Assembly (NCBI GenBank): GCA_965276765.1
Contig: OZ255627.1
Location: forward strand, 1,736,001 to 1,800,000
Source: G965276765 sp965276765
GTDB taxonomy: Bacteria > Actinomycetota > Acidimicrobiia > Acidimicrobiales > Palsa-688
Reading direction: 5' to 3'
DNA length: 64,000 bases
Shown here: positions 1-9,396 of the stretch, one piece after another
Layout: each line of letters opens with the position of its first letter
Numbering within the stretch: the stretch's first letter is position 1
Made by a program: the position numbers and the translations under genes
Notes under the pieces: model-generated
What the model was told of the DNA's origin: nothing
Seen by the model: the letters and a program-made list of their open reading frames with translations, nothing else
Database searches by the model: none

Positions 1-142
1 ACCAGGCCAGAAGCGAACCACCCCCAGCGCCTTGTAGCCGGTGACGCCTTGTGACAGGCACATGGCAGGCGGGGAGATTCAAAACGTGGTACACGCTTCG
101 TCTGCCGGCTGATGTCAGCTGCTATAAACCGAGGGGGACGAC

Positions 143-478
143 ATGGCAGTGCACGCTGTTTCTACCAAAGACCTCCAACCCGGTGATCGGGTGGTCGACG
201 GGAACGAGGAGTACGAAGTCCACGCCATCGAGCAGGAACAGGGCCGCCTGCTCGTCATCGACACCGCCGGTGGCGTACACACCTACCCGGTCGACTCTTC
301 TCTAAGAGCCAACCGTGGCGGTTCTGGTGGAGGGGGGCGCTCCACCCAACACCCCGGCCCCGGCATAAGGACCGTTCAGGGGTGTTCGACGGGGGAGCGT
401 GTCGCTTCGCTGATAGTTGTGGGCGGCACCGTCGGTGTCGGTGTCGGTGTCGGTGACTTGGACTTGTCCCTGCGATGA
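143..478 (+). CDS. Small hypothetical protein, probably altered C-terminus
   Basis: A 111-residue protein starting at ATG after a GAGGGGGA purine run. About the first 55 residues look like a folded small domain (motif PGDRVVDGNEEYEV, then a second beta-rich strand set). After that the sequence becomes Gly/Ser-rich and low in complexity, which suggests a late frameshift into a non-native tail. It ends 44 bases before the left end of the insertion sequence at 523. I do not recognise the family. The first 142 bases of the window hold no gene I can support. Confidence 0.5.
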   Translation: MAVHAVSTKDLQPGDRVVDGNEEYEVHAIEQEQGRLLVIDTAGGVHTYPVDSSLRANRGGSGGGGRSTQHPGPGIRTVQGCSTGERVASLIVVGGTVGVGVGVGDLDLSLR

Positions 479-522
479 CTCGGCGAGATGAACCTGATAG
501 TCGGCAGTGCCGTCACGCTTAG

Positions 523-547
523 TTACTTGCCCCTGAAAAACTGTTGT
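523..547 (+). repeat. Left terminal inverted repeat of the outer IS
   Basis: A 25-base sequence starting TTACTTGCCCC that is identical to the reverse complement of 5029-5053. It is the transposase-binding end of the outer insertion sequence. Confidence 0.9.
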
Positions 548-948
548 GTGGTCTGGGGCGGGTCGGGCTGATCGATGGCTGTGGGGTCGTGTGGGGCTTT
601 GCCCGGCCGTTTTGGGCTTCTCCGGGCCCCCGTTTTCGGTCCTTTTGGGACCGTCGGGGCGCGCTGCGAGAAGCGGCGGGCCGGGTCAAGCAGCGGTTCG
701 TTCCGTCGGTCCCGGCGTGGGTGGGTCGGTGCCGGGGAGGCTGGAGGGTGGTGGTCGACGCTGTCGGGTGGTCTGCTTGGTGAGGCTGGCGATCTTGACC
801 GAGTTGTGAGCGAGGACTCCCCACCCGCACCACACCTGGGCCCCTTGGTGACCGTCGAAGATGTCGCGGATCGCGGAAAATGTAGGTGGGCGATCACCGA
901 AAATGTAGGTGCGTCCGAGGGCCGTGGGTGGCTGGGGTTGATAGTAGA

Positions 949-1266
949 TCAGCGGCTGGCGATCACCTCCTGACCGACAAGCTCGACCACGGCGACTGGG
1001 TCCCCGCACGAGGGGCATTCGCCCCCGAGCCCGACACGGCGCATCCAGGTGTTGCACGTCTCGCAGTGCTGTTCGCCGAGGGCCCTGTCGCCGCATGTGT
1101 CGCATTCGTAGACGGTGATCGGCCGGCGGGGCTGGGTTTTGGGCACGGTGACGGTTGTTCGACCGGTGTCACGTCGCCGGCGGTAGGCGGCGGCCCGGCA
1201 CGCGTCGGAACAGTATTTCTGGCGGCCGGTCGGGACGAAGGCGTGCTGGCAGATGGGGCAGTGCAT
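949..1266 (-). CDS. Small zinc-ribbon protein carried by the IS21 element
   Basis: A 105-residue protein inside the IS21 element, downstream of istB and co-directional (45 bases after the istB stop). It has CPICQ...CSDAC near the N-terminus, CDTCG...CETC in the middle and CPSCGD near the C-terminus, so three pairs of Cys knuckles that could bind two or three zinc ions. A basic Arg-rich segment follows the first knuckle, which would suit DNA or RNA binding. The ATG at 1266 is chosen because the first knuckle starts there; upstream in-frame residues look random. Its role is unknown. A passenger or transposition accessory factor is an inference from position. Confidence 0.65.
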   Translation of the reverse strand: MHCPICQHAFVPTGRQKYCSDACRAAAYRRRRDTGRTTVTVPKTQPRRPITVYECDTCGDRALGEQHCETCNTWMRRVGLGGECPSCGDPVAVVELVGQEVIASR

Positions 1267-1310
1267 CGTGACGGGATCGTGACAAGACGGGGCGGCCGGT
1301 TGGTAGCCGG

Positions 1311-2096
1311 TCACGATCCCGCCACCGCCTTTCGGGTGGCGTCGGCACGCGCCCGGTGGCTGCGCATCCGGTAGCTGTCGCCGTCGATGTTGATCACGAT
1401 GCTGCGGTGCAGCAGACGGTCCAACATGGCGGCGGCGACCATCGGGTCGTCGTTGAAGACCTTGCCCCACGAAGCGATCCCGAGATTGGTCGTGAGAGCG
1501 ATACTCCCCTTCAGGTATCTCTGGCTCACAACCTGGAACAGGGCGGAGGCGGCCTCGGCGGGAAGAGGGAGGTAGCCGACCTCGTCAACGATGAGCAGGC
1601 GCGGTCCGGCGTAGAAGCGCATGGTCGTCGCCCACCGCCCCTCCAGCGCAGCTCGATGGCAGCGGGCTGCGAGCTCGGCCGCGGTGGTGTAGTAGACCCG
1701 CATCCCTGCGGCCACCGCAGCATGCCCGAGCCCGACGGCGAGCATCGTCTTGCCGACGCCTGGCGGGCCGATCAGCAACACGTTGGTGGCGTCCTCCACG
1801 AAACGTAGGGTGCCAAGCTCGGCGATCAGCTTGGGGTCGACCGAGGGCTGGGCGGAGAAGTCGAAGTCGGCGAGGGTGAACGGCGAGGGCAGCGAGGCGA
1901 AGCGAGCCAGACTGGCCCGGCGACGCTCGTCTGTGGCGTCGACCTCGATGGCCAGCAGCCGTTCGAGGAACGCCTGGTTGGACCACTTGGCGCCGATCGC
2001 CTCGTCGAGCAGGCCCGGCAGGGCCTCGGCCGCCGCGCCCATGCGCAGGAACGCCAGGTGGGCGCGGAGCCGCTGGTAGTCGGAACTGACGCTCAT
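1311..2096 (-). CDS. istB: IS21 helper ATPase IstB
   Basis: A 261-residue AAA+ ATPase that loads target DNA for the IstA transposase. The Walker A motif GPPGVGKT is at residues 110-117 and the Walker B-like LLIVDEVG follows at about 170. An N-terminal helical domain covers the first 90 residues. The start ATG overlaps the istA stop by four bases (ATGA), the usual istA-istB translational coupling. Length is normal for IstB. No frameshift is seen, so this copy may be active. Confidence 0.93.
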   Translation of the reverse strand: MSVSSDYQRLRAHLAFLRMGAAAEALPGLLDEAIGAKWSNQAFLERLLAIEVDATDERRRASLARFASLPSPFTLADFDFSAQPSVDPKLIAELGTLRFVEDATNVLLIGPPGVGKTMLAVGLGHAAVAAGMRVYYTTAAELAARCHRAALEGRWATTMRFYAGPRLLIVDEVGYLPLPAEAASALFQVVSQRYLKGSIALTTNLGIASWGKVFNDDPMVAAAMLDRLLHRSIVINIDGDSYRMRSHRARADATRKAVAGS

Positions 2097-3463
2097 GCCG
2101 GCACCTCGCCGCCACAGACCTCCACGCAGCCGGGGAAGGCCAGGCGGATAACCTCGGCCATGCCGGCGAGGTCCACGGATGGCTCGGCGTCGTGGGCGCC
2201 CATCAGCTTGGCTCGCTCCGCGACGGCGGCCGCCCCCGGCGGGCGGTTCTCCTTGCGGTCACACGGTCGTGCCGAGCTGAACTGGCCCAGCACGACGGTC
2301 TCGAGGGCGTCACGATGCGCGGCGGTGCGCACCATCGTCCCCGAGCCGGCCGGGGCCAGGCTGTGAGTGACGAGCAGCGCCCCGGCGGGGCTGACGACAT
2401 CGAGCGTGGCGGTCCCCAGGCGATGGCGCAGGGTCATCGTCGCGCCCGCCAGGCCCGGGGCCACCGAGTAGCGGTTGCCCCGGAAGGCGACGGTGGCTTG
2501 GTGATCGACCGGCGCGGCCACCTCGATCGTGGCCGGAAAAGGTATGGCCGGCAACGCCGCCAACGGCTCGGCCTCGGCCAGCTCGCCCACGCTCGGCCAG
2601 CGCGGCCGGCTCCCATCGCCGGGCGGGTCGGTGATCCGTGACGGGCTGCGCAGCCGAGCATCACCGGTTGTCGACCAGAACCGCTCCAGGCTCACCTGGG
2701 CCGCCTCGGGCGACTCCGCGGCCAAGCTGCGCCACCACCGCCCCGTCGCGTAACGCACCGCGGCCTCCACCGAACCCTTGCGGTTACCCCGTCGCGGCGG
2801 GCAAGGCACAACCGTGGCACCGTAATGCTTGGCCACCGGGGCGAAGCTGGCCTGCACATCGGAACTGCCCGGCACGATCACCGTCGCCATCCGGTCCACC
2901 CGCCAGCGTCGGGCCGTGCCGCCCAGCCGGCGCAGCACGCCGTCCATGGCTTCGATCAGATGGGGCTGGTCCATGCTCGAGGCGATGACCCCGCGGGTGC
3001 GACCCGAATGGGGCAACGTCCCCAACAACACGTAGCCGATCCCGCCCCACGGCGCCCGGCGCCGCTCGAACCAGTCCCATTGGATCTCCTCGCCCGGTGG
3101 GTGGGCGATCTCGATCGTGTCGCGGCTGGCGACCCCGTCGCACGCCTCGCAGTGTGGACGCAGCCCCGCCACTCGCAACTGGCGGGCGAAGCTCGGATAG
3201 CTCCGTTCGTAGCCGACCTGCACCACCTCGTCGAACAGCGCCGACGCCCACACGTGCGGGTCGTCGACGAAGCGGGCCTTCAGATACGGGACGAACCGTT
3301 CCAACGGATCGGGCTCGGCCCGCCGGCGCACGCCCGGCTGACGCCCTTCCAGATACGCCTTGACCGTGCGCCAGTCACAACCAATATGGCGGCCGATCGC
3401 GACATACGACCAGCCTCGCTTCCTGAGTGCGTAAGCCTCCACGTCTTCTCCCTGTGTGAGCAT
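2093..3463 (-). CDS. istA: IS21 transposase IstA
   Basis: A 456-residue DDE transposase. The N-terminal helix-turn-helix (GWSYVAIGRHIGCDWRTVK, about residues 16-35) binds the element ends. The central integrase-type catalytic domain starts around GEEIQWDWFE, where the first catalytic Asp is seen. The C-terminal beta-barrel contains the RYSVAPGLAG segment typical of IstA. It overlaps istB by four bases. The reading frame is intact. Confidence 0.93.
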   Translation of the reverse strand: MLTQGEDVEAYALRKRGWSYVAIGRHIGCDWRTVKAYLEGRQPGVRRRAEPDPLERFVPYLKARFVDDPHVWASALFDEVVQVGYERSYPSFARQLRVAGLRPHCEACDGVASRDTIEIAHPPGEEIQWDWFERRRAPWGGIGYVLLGTLPHSGRTRGVIASSMDQPHLIEAMDGVLRRLGGTARRWRVDRMATVIVPGSSDVQASFAPVAKHYGATVVPCPPRRGNRKGSVEAAVRYATGRWWRSLAAESPEAAQVSLERFWSTTGDARLRSPSRITDPPGDGSRPRWPSVGELAEAEPLAALPAIPFPATIEVAAPVDHQATVAFRGNRYSVAPGLAGATMTLRHRLGTATLDVVSPAGALLVTHSLAPAGSGTMVRTAAHRDALETVVLGQFSSARPCDRKENRPPGAAAVAERAKLMGAHDAEPSVDLAGMAEVIRLAFPGCVEVCGGEVPA

Positions 3464-5028
3464 GAGCCCCGGGGCTCCTTCCTCGACTGAACGGCTTGGA
3501 CACCGTCAGCAGAGTGGGAGCCCCCAACTCGTTGGTGGACCTTCCACGGGCCCACCCAGGGCACTCAGGGACCGACACTTTCAATGATCGAGTTCCTACA
3601 GGGTTACGTGATCCTCAACAAAGAGAGTGCGCCGCCAACCGAAGTCCCGCTTCAGACAGGCGATCCGGGCCTCGGAACCGGTGCGCCACTTGACCAGGCG
3701 GGTGAACCCCCGACCTCGCTGCACGGCGGTTCGCGCCGCGCCGGGCTTGCCTTTGCGGGGGATGGCCACCGTTCTCACTCCGAGAACGATCAGCGCGGCA
3801 TCCACGACGGCCTCGCCATAGCCCCGATCGGCGGTCACCGCTTTGGCCGTCTTGGCGAACCGGGCCTTGACCCGCCCGACAGCGGGGGTCAGCATCGGCG
3901 CGTCGGGCGGGTTGCCGACCACCACCTCATGGTCGACCACGATCCCGTCGACGTTGTCGACCACCTGGGCTTTGTAACCGAACTCGACCGGGCGGCCGAG
4001 ACGTCCCTTGGCGATCGGGCGGGCGTCGACATCATGGAGGGACACGACCCGGGTGGCCCCATCAGGGGTCCTGCCGGCGATACGGGTCCGGGTCTGGGCC
4101 ACGACCCGCTCCAACGCGTCGGCGACCTGTTCCATCTCGACGATCGTGGCCATGATCTTCGCCGGGCGCAGCGGTCCCGGCTCCCGACGCTTCAAGCCCC
4201 GGCGGGCATTGGCCGCCACTGCCCTGGCATCGACGATCGTCGCCTCCGCGATGACGGCCAGCTCGCCGGTGATAGCGACCACCTCGTCTCGGGCTTCGTC
4301 GGAGCGTCGACGCAACCACACCGCCACATCATGGGCACGACGACGCACCGAGCGTCGCCGGTCCCTGAACTTCGTCCGTTTCGCCAGCCCGGCGTCTTTG
4401 ACTCGGCCGGCGAGGACCCCCAGGCGGGCCACGCCCTTGGCCAGCAGGCCACTGTCGGTCGGATAGGCCACGTTGGCCTCCACCACCGTCGTGTCAGCGC
4501 GGAGCTTGTCGACCCGGACCAGTTTGGCCTCCGCGGCCTTGGCCAACAACGCCTCGTTCAACGCGGCGACCGCCTGCTGACCGCACCGGGAGGTGATCTT
4601 GACCAACGTGGTCGGGTGCGGCACAGCGGTGTCGAGCGGGATCCGACAAAACCGCCGCCACGCGATCGAGTCCGACACCTCCGCGCACAACGTCTCGAAA
4701 CCGAGCTTGTAGCGGAACCGCAAGAACATCATCCGCAGATAGGTCTCCACCGGGATCGACGGCCTTCCGTGGCGGGCCGAGAAGAACGGCACGAACGGCA
4801 CGAAGAACCGAGGATCGTCCAACAAGGCGTCGACCTCGGCCAGCATCGGCGGCAACCCCAAACAACACTCCGGCAAGATCGCGTCCCACAAAGTGGGCTC
4901 GGCGTTTATGGTACGCAACATGATGGTCCAGATCCCTTCTCGCACAAGGGGTTTGGACCATCATCACCCCACTCGACCCCCAACACGAGGACCGTCCCGC
5001 ACAAACACGCAGGTCACAGCCCTTTTCT

Positions 5029-5053
5029 ACAACAGTTTTTCAGGGGCAAGTAA
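5029..5053 (-). repeat. Right terminal inverted repeat of the outer IS
   Basis: The 25-base inverted copy of 523-547 (contains AACAGTTTTTCAGGGGCAAG). It lies just upstream of the transposase start at 4945. Confidence 0.9.
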
Positions 5054-5262
5054 TTAAGGACTTGGCCGCCAGGTCGGACGCCGGTGACAGCAACGTCGAC
5101 GGTTGTGATCGTTCCACGCTCGTGCGTTCAATCCGTCCCGGCAGACGAGCAAGGACGGGCCGCCCAGTCTGGTATCCGTGTTGCACGGGATCGCTCATGG
5201 CCGGCGCACGCTGTGGCCTCCGCTCACCGATCGGTTACTGATGATTCGTCCAACGGAGATGG

Positions 5263-5487
5263 TCAGGCCCCTCTGGCTCGGCCACTCTCGACCTGCAGCT
5301 CGTCGATGAGCTTGGAGGCGTCCGATTTGGTGAGCGACTCGGGCACCTGTCGTCCGGTGTCGTGGGCCAACGTGGCCAGGTAGGACGCTTGGGCCCCTGT
5401 CATCGGCTCGTCGCCGGTGACCCACTCATCGGGGTTCTTCTCGGCGTTGGTGGTCGGCTCGGAAGTGGTCGGCTGAGGATCGCTCAT
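5263..5487 (-). CDS. DUF3072-type small protein
   Basis: A 74-residue protein with a disordered, acidic N-terminal third and a conserved core PMTGAQASYLATLAHDTG followed by LTKSDASKLIDELQ. I recognise this core as DUF3072, a small helical domain common in actinobacterial accessory regions; its function is unknown. It looks intact. The 208 bases between the right IS end (5053) and this gene hold nothing I can support. Confidence 0.8.
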   Translation of the reverse strand: MSDPQPTTSEPTTNAEKNPDEWVTGDEPMTGAQASYLATLAHDTGRQVPESLTKSDASKLIDELQVESGRARGA

Positions 5488-5496
5488 GACGACGTC

Positions 5497-5925
5497 CTAC
5501 CCCTCACGGTAAGGCGACAAGCGTTTGGTCAACTGGTACTGCTTCCGCTGCTCGTACCGGTGCCAGCAGCGAGGCCCGTCTTGGTCATTCCGGCCGGCCA
5601 CGCTTCGGCGAGGCGCCGAGGAGCGGCTTCTTCTCCGCTCTTGGGGAGCTGCACTTGTCACCAGGCGGCGAGGGCGAGTTGGGCGGGGGTGAGATGTCGG
5701 CGTCCTGAACGAGGTTGCGCTCTCAGGCGGTCTCGAAGCCGACTCGATGTTGAGAAGAAACCGTGCACCGTGTGACGCGGAGCCGATGCCCTCCCGTTGC
5801 CACAGTCGGCGTACCTTGTTGCCGGTGACGTCCAGTTCGCCGTCCCAGGCCAGGTGGTCGGCGGTGAAATCGTCCCCATGCTCGTCGCACAGCAACGCCT
5901 GAGCCTGAGTACGGCTGAAGTCCAC
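5497..5925 (-). CDS. Small protein with C-EH / WxGEL / RLWxREG signature, tail doubtful
   Basis: The first about 50 residues contain LLCDEHGDDFTADHLAWDGE followed by LDVTGNKVRRLWQREGIGSA. The same pattern (LCQEH...WNGEL...VTRLWRREGVGEAS) makes up the whole protein at 24008-24217, so the two are paralogues. The in-frame region upstream of the chosen GTG also matches the paralogue (CDRDAAAGPP against CDRAAIAEP), so the true start may be further upstream. The roughly 90 residues after GIGSAS are Arg/Ser-rich and probably non-native. Function unknown; two Cys and a His hint at a metal site. Confidence 0.5.
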   Translation of the reverse strand: MDFSRTQAQALLCDEHGDDFTADHLAWDGELDVTGNKVRRLWQREGIGSASHGARFLLNIESASRPPESATSFRTPTSHPRPTRPRRLVTSAAPQERRRSRSSAPRRSVAGRNDQDGPRCWHRYEQRKQYQLTKRLSPYREG

Positions 5926-6165
5926 GGGCGGTCCTGCGGCGGCGTCACGGTCACAGCGCCGACGACGCAGCTCGTCCCTTCCCTTCCCTGGCGGTGGCCA
6001 TTGAATCGGGTACTCGGGGTGGGCAGGCTCAGTCGGTGGCTCAGGAGCGGGGATGAGCGGGATCGTCGGGACGAGGGATCGGCGCAGTCGTCACTTGGTT
6101 ACCACTTTGCCATCGGATCCGCTCGCCGGGAACGACTCCTCACTTCGCGGCCCGACTTCTCAGTT

Positions 6166-6597
6166 TCAGGGTGGGCTCTTGGCGGACGGGCGGAGCTGGA
6201 CTCGATGGGCTCTGCTCCCGAGGTGCCACTGGAAATTGAGATCCGCCGGGACCCGACCGGTGGCGGTCGGGATGGTGAGGCTGAGAACGCCGCCTTCGAG
6301 ACGAGCCTCCAGGTGGTCGATGTCAAGGCCTTCGCCCAGGAACACTTGCCGGCGGATGTGGCCCTGGGGCCGCTCGGACACCAACACCTCGTTGTTCTCA
6401 CCCTCCCATCGGCGCTCCGCCTCGACGGTCACCACGTTGTGCTCGGCCGACACGTCGATTTGCTCGGGGTCCACGCTCGGGACGTCGAAGTGGACGACCA
6501 GCTGTCGCCCCGCCGGTACGCGTCCATGGGTTGGCTCGCCGAAATCTAGGTAACCGGGGAGGCTGCCAGCTAATCGAGCCAGTCCGACTTCGAGCCT
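6166..6597 (-). pseudogene. Hsp20/alpha-crystallin small heat-shock protein remnant
   Basis: This minus-strand frame carries a clear alpha-crystallin domain: LVVHFDVPSVDPEQIDVSAE, then VVTVEAERRW and LEARLEGGVLSLTIPTA. The domain is complete, but no ATG or GTG lies just upstream in frame (a TTG at 6687 is possible), and the usual N-terminal arm is missing. The C-terminal tail after IPTATGR does not show the IxI motif used for oligomer contacts. I read it as a decayed or truncated chaperone gene; the 5' limit is approximate. Confidence 0.6.
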
Positions 6598-6804
6598 ACT
6601 TGCGGGGCTGCCGGCACCGGCAATGTCGCCGTCACTGGTCGAGGGCGACTTAGGGACCTCCCCTCGATGCGGCAGGGGGCGCCCCAACAGACAGCCAGTG
6701 AGGCCAGCCTCGGACCGCTGAAGGTGGCTGGGTTTGGTGGGTTGACGTAACGTTTGGTGGCTCGGGCAGCGGTCCGAGCCTGTCCTCACGATGGGGGTCG
6801 TGGC

Positions 6805-8395
6805 ATGGCCGGCACGGTGCGGGTGAGCGAACTGCTCGACGATCATGTGGTCCTCGACTTGGAGTGCCTGGACCGGTTGTATCTCAACGCGTATGTGCCG
6901 AACTTGCAGGTGAGCGGGCAGGTCGTGAGGTTCATGCGCGACCATCTTTCCTGCCCGATTCCGTCCCCGGCGATCATGAACAAGATCGGGGAGCGGTTCC
7001 GGGCCGCGGTGAGCTCGTTCGCCGAGTCGGCCGGTATCCCGATGCTCCGATTCAAAGCCGCCGACCGCCAAATTGATCTGGTCCGACCGTATTGGCAGCA
7101 CGCGACCGGCCCGGGGGTGGTGGCTATCGGGGTGGCCCAAGAGTTCCAACGGGTCTTCACCGCCCATCAAAAACACACCCGCAACCCCAACATCCACCTT
7201 TTCAGCTTCGACAAGGCCGACCGTCGGGTGACCGTCTACTACTTCTATGTCCTCGACGCCGACTTCGGTCCCGGGTTCGTCAAGATTTGTAGCTATTTTC
7301 CGTATCCGGCGAAAGTGTGGGTCAACGGCCACGAGTGGGCGAAACGCCAAGCCGCCAAGGCGGGGATCGGTTTCGGCGAGTTGGCGAATGGGTTCGCGTC
7401 CTGTGAGAACCCCGCTGGCCTGCAAGCCGTCTGTGACCAGCTCGGCCCGGACCAGATCCAGGGGTTCTTCGCGGTGGATGCAAGCCGTCCCGACCCCCTT
7501 CGACGATGTTGACCGGGCCGGCGGCTACTGGTGGGACCTGTCGATGCGCCAAATCGAGATGTCACGCACGATCGTCTTCGACGCCCCACGGCGAGCTCGC
7601 GCGTTTTTCGAGGCCACGGTGGCCGACAACATCGATGTTGGCCGACCCGACGAGATCAAGGTCATCTTCGACCGCCAGATCTATTCGACGACCAAAGGCG
7701 AGTTCGCCACCAAAGTCGTCACCCGGGGCACCGACGTGACGATCAACGCCTTCTATAAGCACTCCAGAATCAAGGAGTATCTGAAAGAAGGTCGTGCCCT
7801 TCGCGTCGAGACCGTCGTCAACGCCCCCAACGATCTGGGGTGCCAACGACGACTATCCAACCTCCCCGAGCTCCAGACCAAGGCCCGAGCGGTCAACCGC
7901 CGTCTGCTCGAGGTGCAACGTGCCGGTCAGGGCTGTGCCATCGAGAGCGCTCTGTTCGAGCGGATCTCACAGCCCTCGCTTGAGGAGGGCCAACGAGCCG
8001 CGACGTTACGCTTCGGCGATCCACGCGTCATGGCCCTGACCGGCGCCCTCTGCGTGGCACTGGTGGCCACCGTCGGCTTCACCAACAAGAGCCTTCGTGC
8101 CTTGGTGAGCGGCCTGCTCGGTGCCCCCTACAGCCAAGCGCAGATGACCTACGACTTGCGACGACTCCGCCTCAAGGCCCTCGTTGTCCGGGTCGCTCAC
8201 ACCAACACCTACACCCTCACCCCCGACGGCCTGAAAACGGCAATCTTCTACACCAAACTTGACCGCCGCTTGCTCCACCCCCTCCTCGCCGCCGACCAGC
8301 CAACCTCACCACCACCGCTGAGAGCGGCTCTCGCCACTATCGATCGAACCTGCACCGACTACATCGCTCGTGCTCAGTTAGCCCTCGCCGCGTAA
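6805..8395 (+). pseudogene. Conserved actinobacterial protein of unknown function, frameshifted
   Basis: About 530 codons in two frames. The first (6805 to about 7470) reads MAGTVRVSELLDDHVVLDLE and continues through IGVAQEFQRVF, DKADRRVTVYYFYVLD and VWVNGHEWAKRQAAKAGIGF. The second (about 7471-8395) continues with WMQAVPTPFDD, GYWWDLSMRQIEMSRTIVFD, VVTRGTDVTINAFYKHSRIK and TPDGLKTAIFYTKLDRRLL. The break is at GGGGTTCTTCGCGGTGG near 7468-7475, where two bases lost (or one gained) disrupts FF-x-RWMQ. I recall near-identical proteins scattered through actinobacteria, often in accessory DNA; no function is known to me. Confidence 0.75.
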
Positions 8396-8513
8396 AACTT
8401 GCCTCAAACCTCAAGACCACGGCACCTGAGGAGCCCTTGGGGCGCCCCACCCCTGGCGCTGGCTCGAATTAGCACAGGTTGCGGGGGTGGAGGCGGACGG
8501 CGAGACTGGCAGC

Positions 8514-8732
8514 ATGGCCAAAGACCTCAGTGCCAAGGATCGCAAGAAGCTGGGCAAGAAGTCGTTCGCGTTGCCCGGCAAGCGGAAGTACCCGATCCCC
8601 GACAAGGCACATGCTCGAAACGCGCTCGCTCGGGTTGCTCAAAACGGCACCCCAGCCGAGCAAAAGAAGGTCAAAGCGGCTGTGAAGACGCGCTTCCCGA
8701 GTATCGGAAAAAAGAAGACCAAGAAGTCCTGA
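8514..8732 (+). CDS. Small basic Lys-rich protein (DUF6582-like)
   Basis: A 72-residue protein starting MAKDLSAKDRKKLGKKSFAL, then PGKRKYPIPDKAHARNALAR and a Lys-rich end. The FALPGKRKYPIPDKAHARNA core is a recognisable small domain also found next to phage-like and mobile genes. ATG 8514 is preferred over the upstream in-frame start at 8487 because the conserved protein begins there. The strongly basic character would suit nucleic-acid binding, but this is inference. Confidence 0.7.
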   Translation: MAKDLSAKDRKKLGKKSFALPGKRKYPIPDKAHARNALARVAQNGTPAEQKKVKAAVKTRFPSIGKKKTKKS

Positions 8733-8979
8733 TTGACGGTGGCACTCTGCCCGGACCTTGCGTCCGAGGATAGCTTCGGGAGAGCTGGCCAACCGGGCCG
8801 ACCCGGCCCAAGTCCCAGGGGGAAGGAGGCCGGCTGACAGCCAAGGAGAAGCCGGGGAGGCGCGGTCGATAGGTTGAAGGAGCTCTACATACGGACCGAC
8901 TAGGCCCCAAAAAAGAGCGCTGCCGCCATCCGGGATCCCACGCAGACTCGGGTCTGGGAATACTAGGGAAGGACATGTT

Positions 8980-9396
8980 ATGCGCAAGGTTGCCGTCCTC
9001 GTCGGAGGGGTCATCGGGTTCTTCGTCGGGTCCTGGGCCGGACGCGGCCCCTACGAGGGGCTCCAACAACGGCTTCGGGGTCTTCGGGGTCAGTCCGATC
9101 TCCCTCGTACGGTTCAGGACCTGAGCCGGTCCGCATCCGCCGCCGTCCAATCCGCCGCTGCGCAGGGCAAGGGCGTGGCCGGATCGGCTACCGACGCCGC
9201 CCGCCAGACCGCAAGGGACGCCGGAGAGGCAATCTCCGATGCCGGAGAGCGCCTCGGAGAGGGAGTGGCCGGAACCGGGGGTCGGGCCGCGGATGCCGTT
9301 GACGAGGAAACCGATCGGGCCATGCGTGGGGCGCAGCACGCCGCCGACGCCCTCGGCACCACGACCGCCGACGACGACACCCCCTCGTCCGGCTGA
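8980..9396 (+). CDS. YtxH-like membrane-anchored stress protein
   Basis: A 138-residue protein with an AGGGAAGGA ribosome site. Residues 4-22 (VAVLVGGVIGFFVGSWAG) form one glycine-zipper transmembrane segment. The rest is an Ala/Gly/Asp-rich amphipathic repeat region (AASAAVQSAAAQGKGVAGSA and similar) ending in a disordered acidic tail. This layout fits YtxH-type general-stress envelope proteins. The gene appears intact. Confidence 0.65.
   Translation: MRKVAVLVGGVIGFFVGSWAGRGPYEGLQQRLRGLRGQSDLPRTVQDLSRSASAAVQSAAAQGKGVAGSATDAARQTARDAGEAISDAGERLGEGVAGTGGRAADAVDEETDRAMRGAQHAADALGTTTADDDTPSSG

Larger units (their letters stand above)
862..3620 (-). mobile_element. IS21-family element with istA, istB and a zinc-ribbon gene
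   Basis: The ends are imperfect inverted repeats starting TGT: TGTCGCGGATCGCG at 862 and, on the complement, TGTTGAGGATCACG from 3620. The similarity continues inward through TGTAGG, CGATCA and GAAA-TGT-GGT blocks, giving the multiple internal end repeats usual for IS21. The 4-bp sequence AAGA is duplicated at 858-861 and 3621-3624. Excision with one AAGA copy joins codons of the outer transposase exactly in frame, which fixes the boundaries. Length is 2759 bp. Confidence 0.9.
686..4945 (-). pseudogene. DDE transposase of the outer IS, split by IS21 insertion
   Basis: The gene is in two pieces: codons 1-442 lie at 4945-3621 and the last about 57 codons at 857-686. Joined after removal of the IS21 element and one AAGA copy, they give a 498-residue protein whose junction reads GWRRTLFDGHQGAQVWCGWG, exactly in frame. 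An N-terminal DUF772-like domain (about residues 20-120) precedes a DDE domain with Asp in RADTTVVEAN, Asp in TADRGYG and Glu in GSEARI. The split gene cannot make full-length transposase; the larger fragment ends at a TAG inside IS21 (3596). Confidence 0.9.
523..5053 (-). mobile_element. Insertion sequence (IS1182/ISNCY-type DDE), interrupted by an IS21 element
   Basis: The ends are perfect 25-bp inverted repeats at 523-547 and 5029-5053; the core reads CCCCTGAAAAACTGTTG. The element's own DNA is 523-861 plus 3625-5053, about 1.77 kb, and encodes one transposase on the minus strand. The middle is a later IS21-family insertion. I see no clear target duplication outside the 25-bp repeats (left flank CGCTTAG, right flank TTAAGGA). 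The family name is inferred from transposase features. Confidence 0.85.

Noticed and set aside
519..973. Several overlapping ORFs on both strands at the left end of the outer IS
   Set aside because: Only the minus frame carrying the transposase C-terminus (GAQVWCGWGVLAHN) makes sense; the others are out-of-frame shadows.
881..3600. IS21 ends placed at the inner TGTAGG repeats
   Set aside because: No target duplication at those points and the host transposase does not rejoin in frame; the outer TGT at 862/3620 gives both.
3584..5053. 489-codon plus-strand ORF
   Set aside because: Antisense to the transposase, with composition of a GC-rich shadow frame and no recognisable domain.
6166..7425. 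419-codon minus-strand ORF as one protein
   Set aside because: Only its last about 140 codons show Hsp20 homology; the first part is antisense to the conserved protein at 6805.
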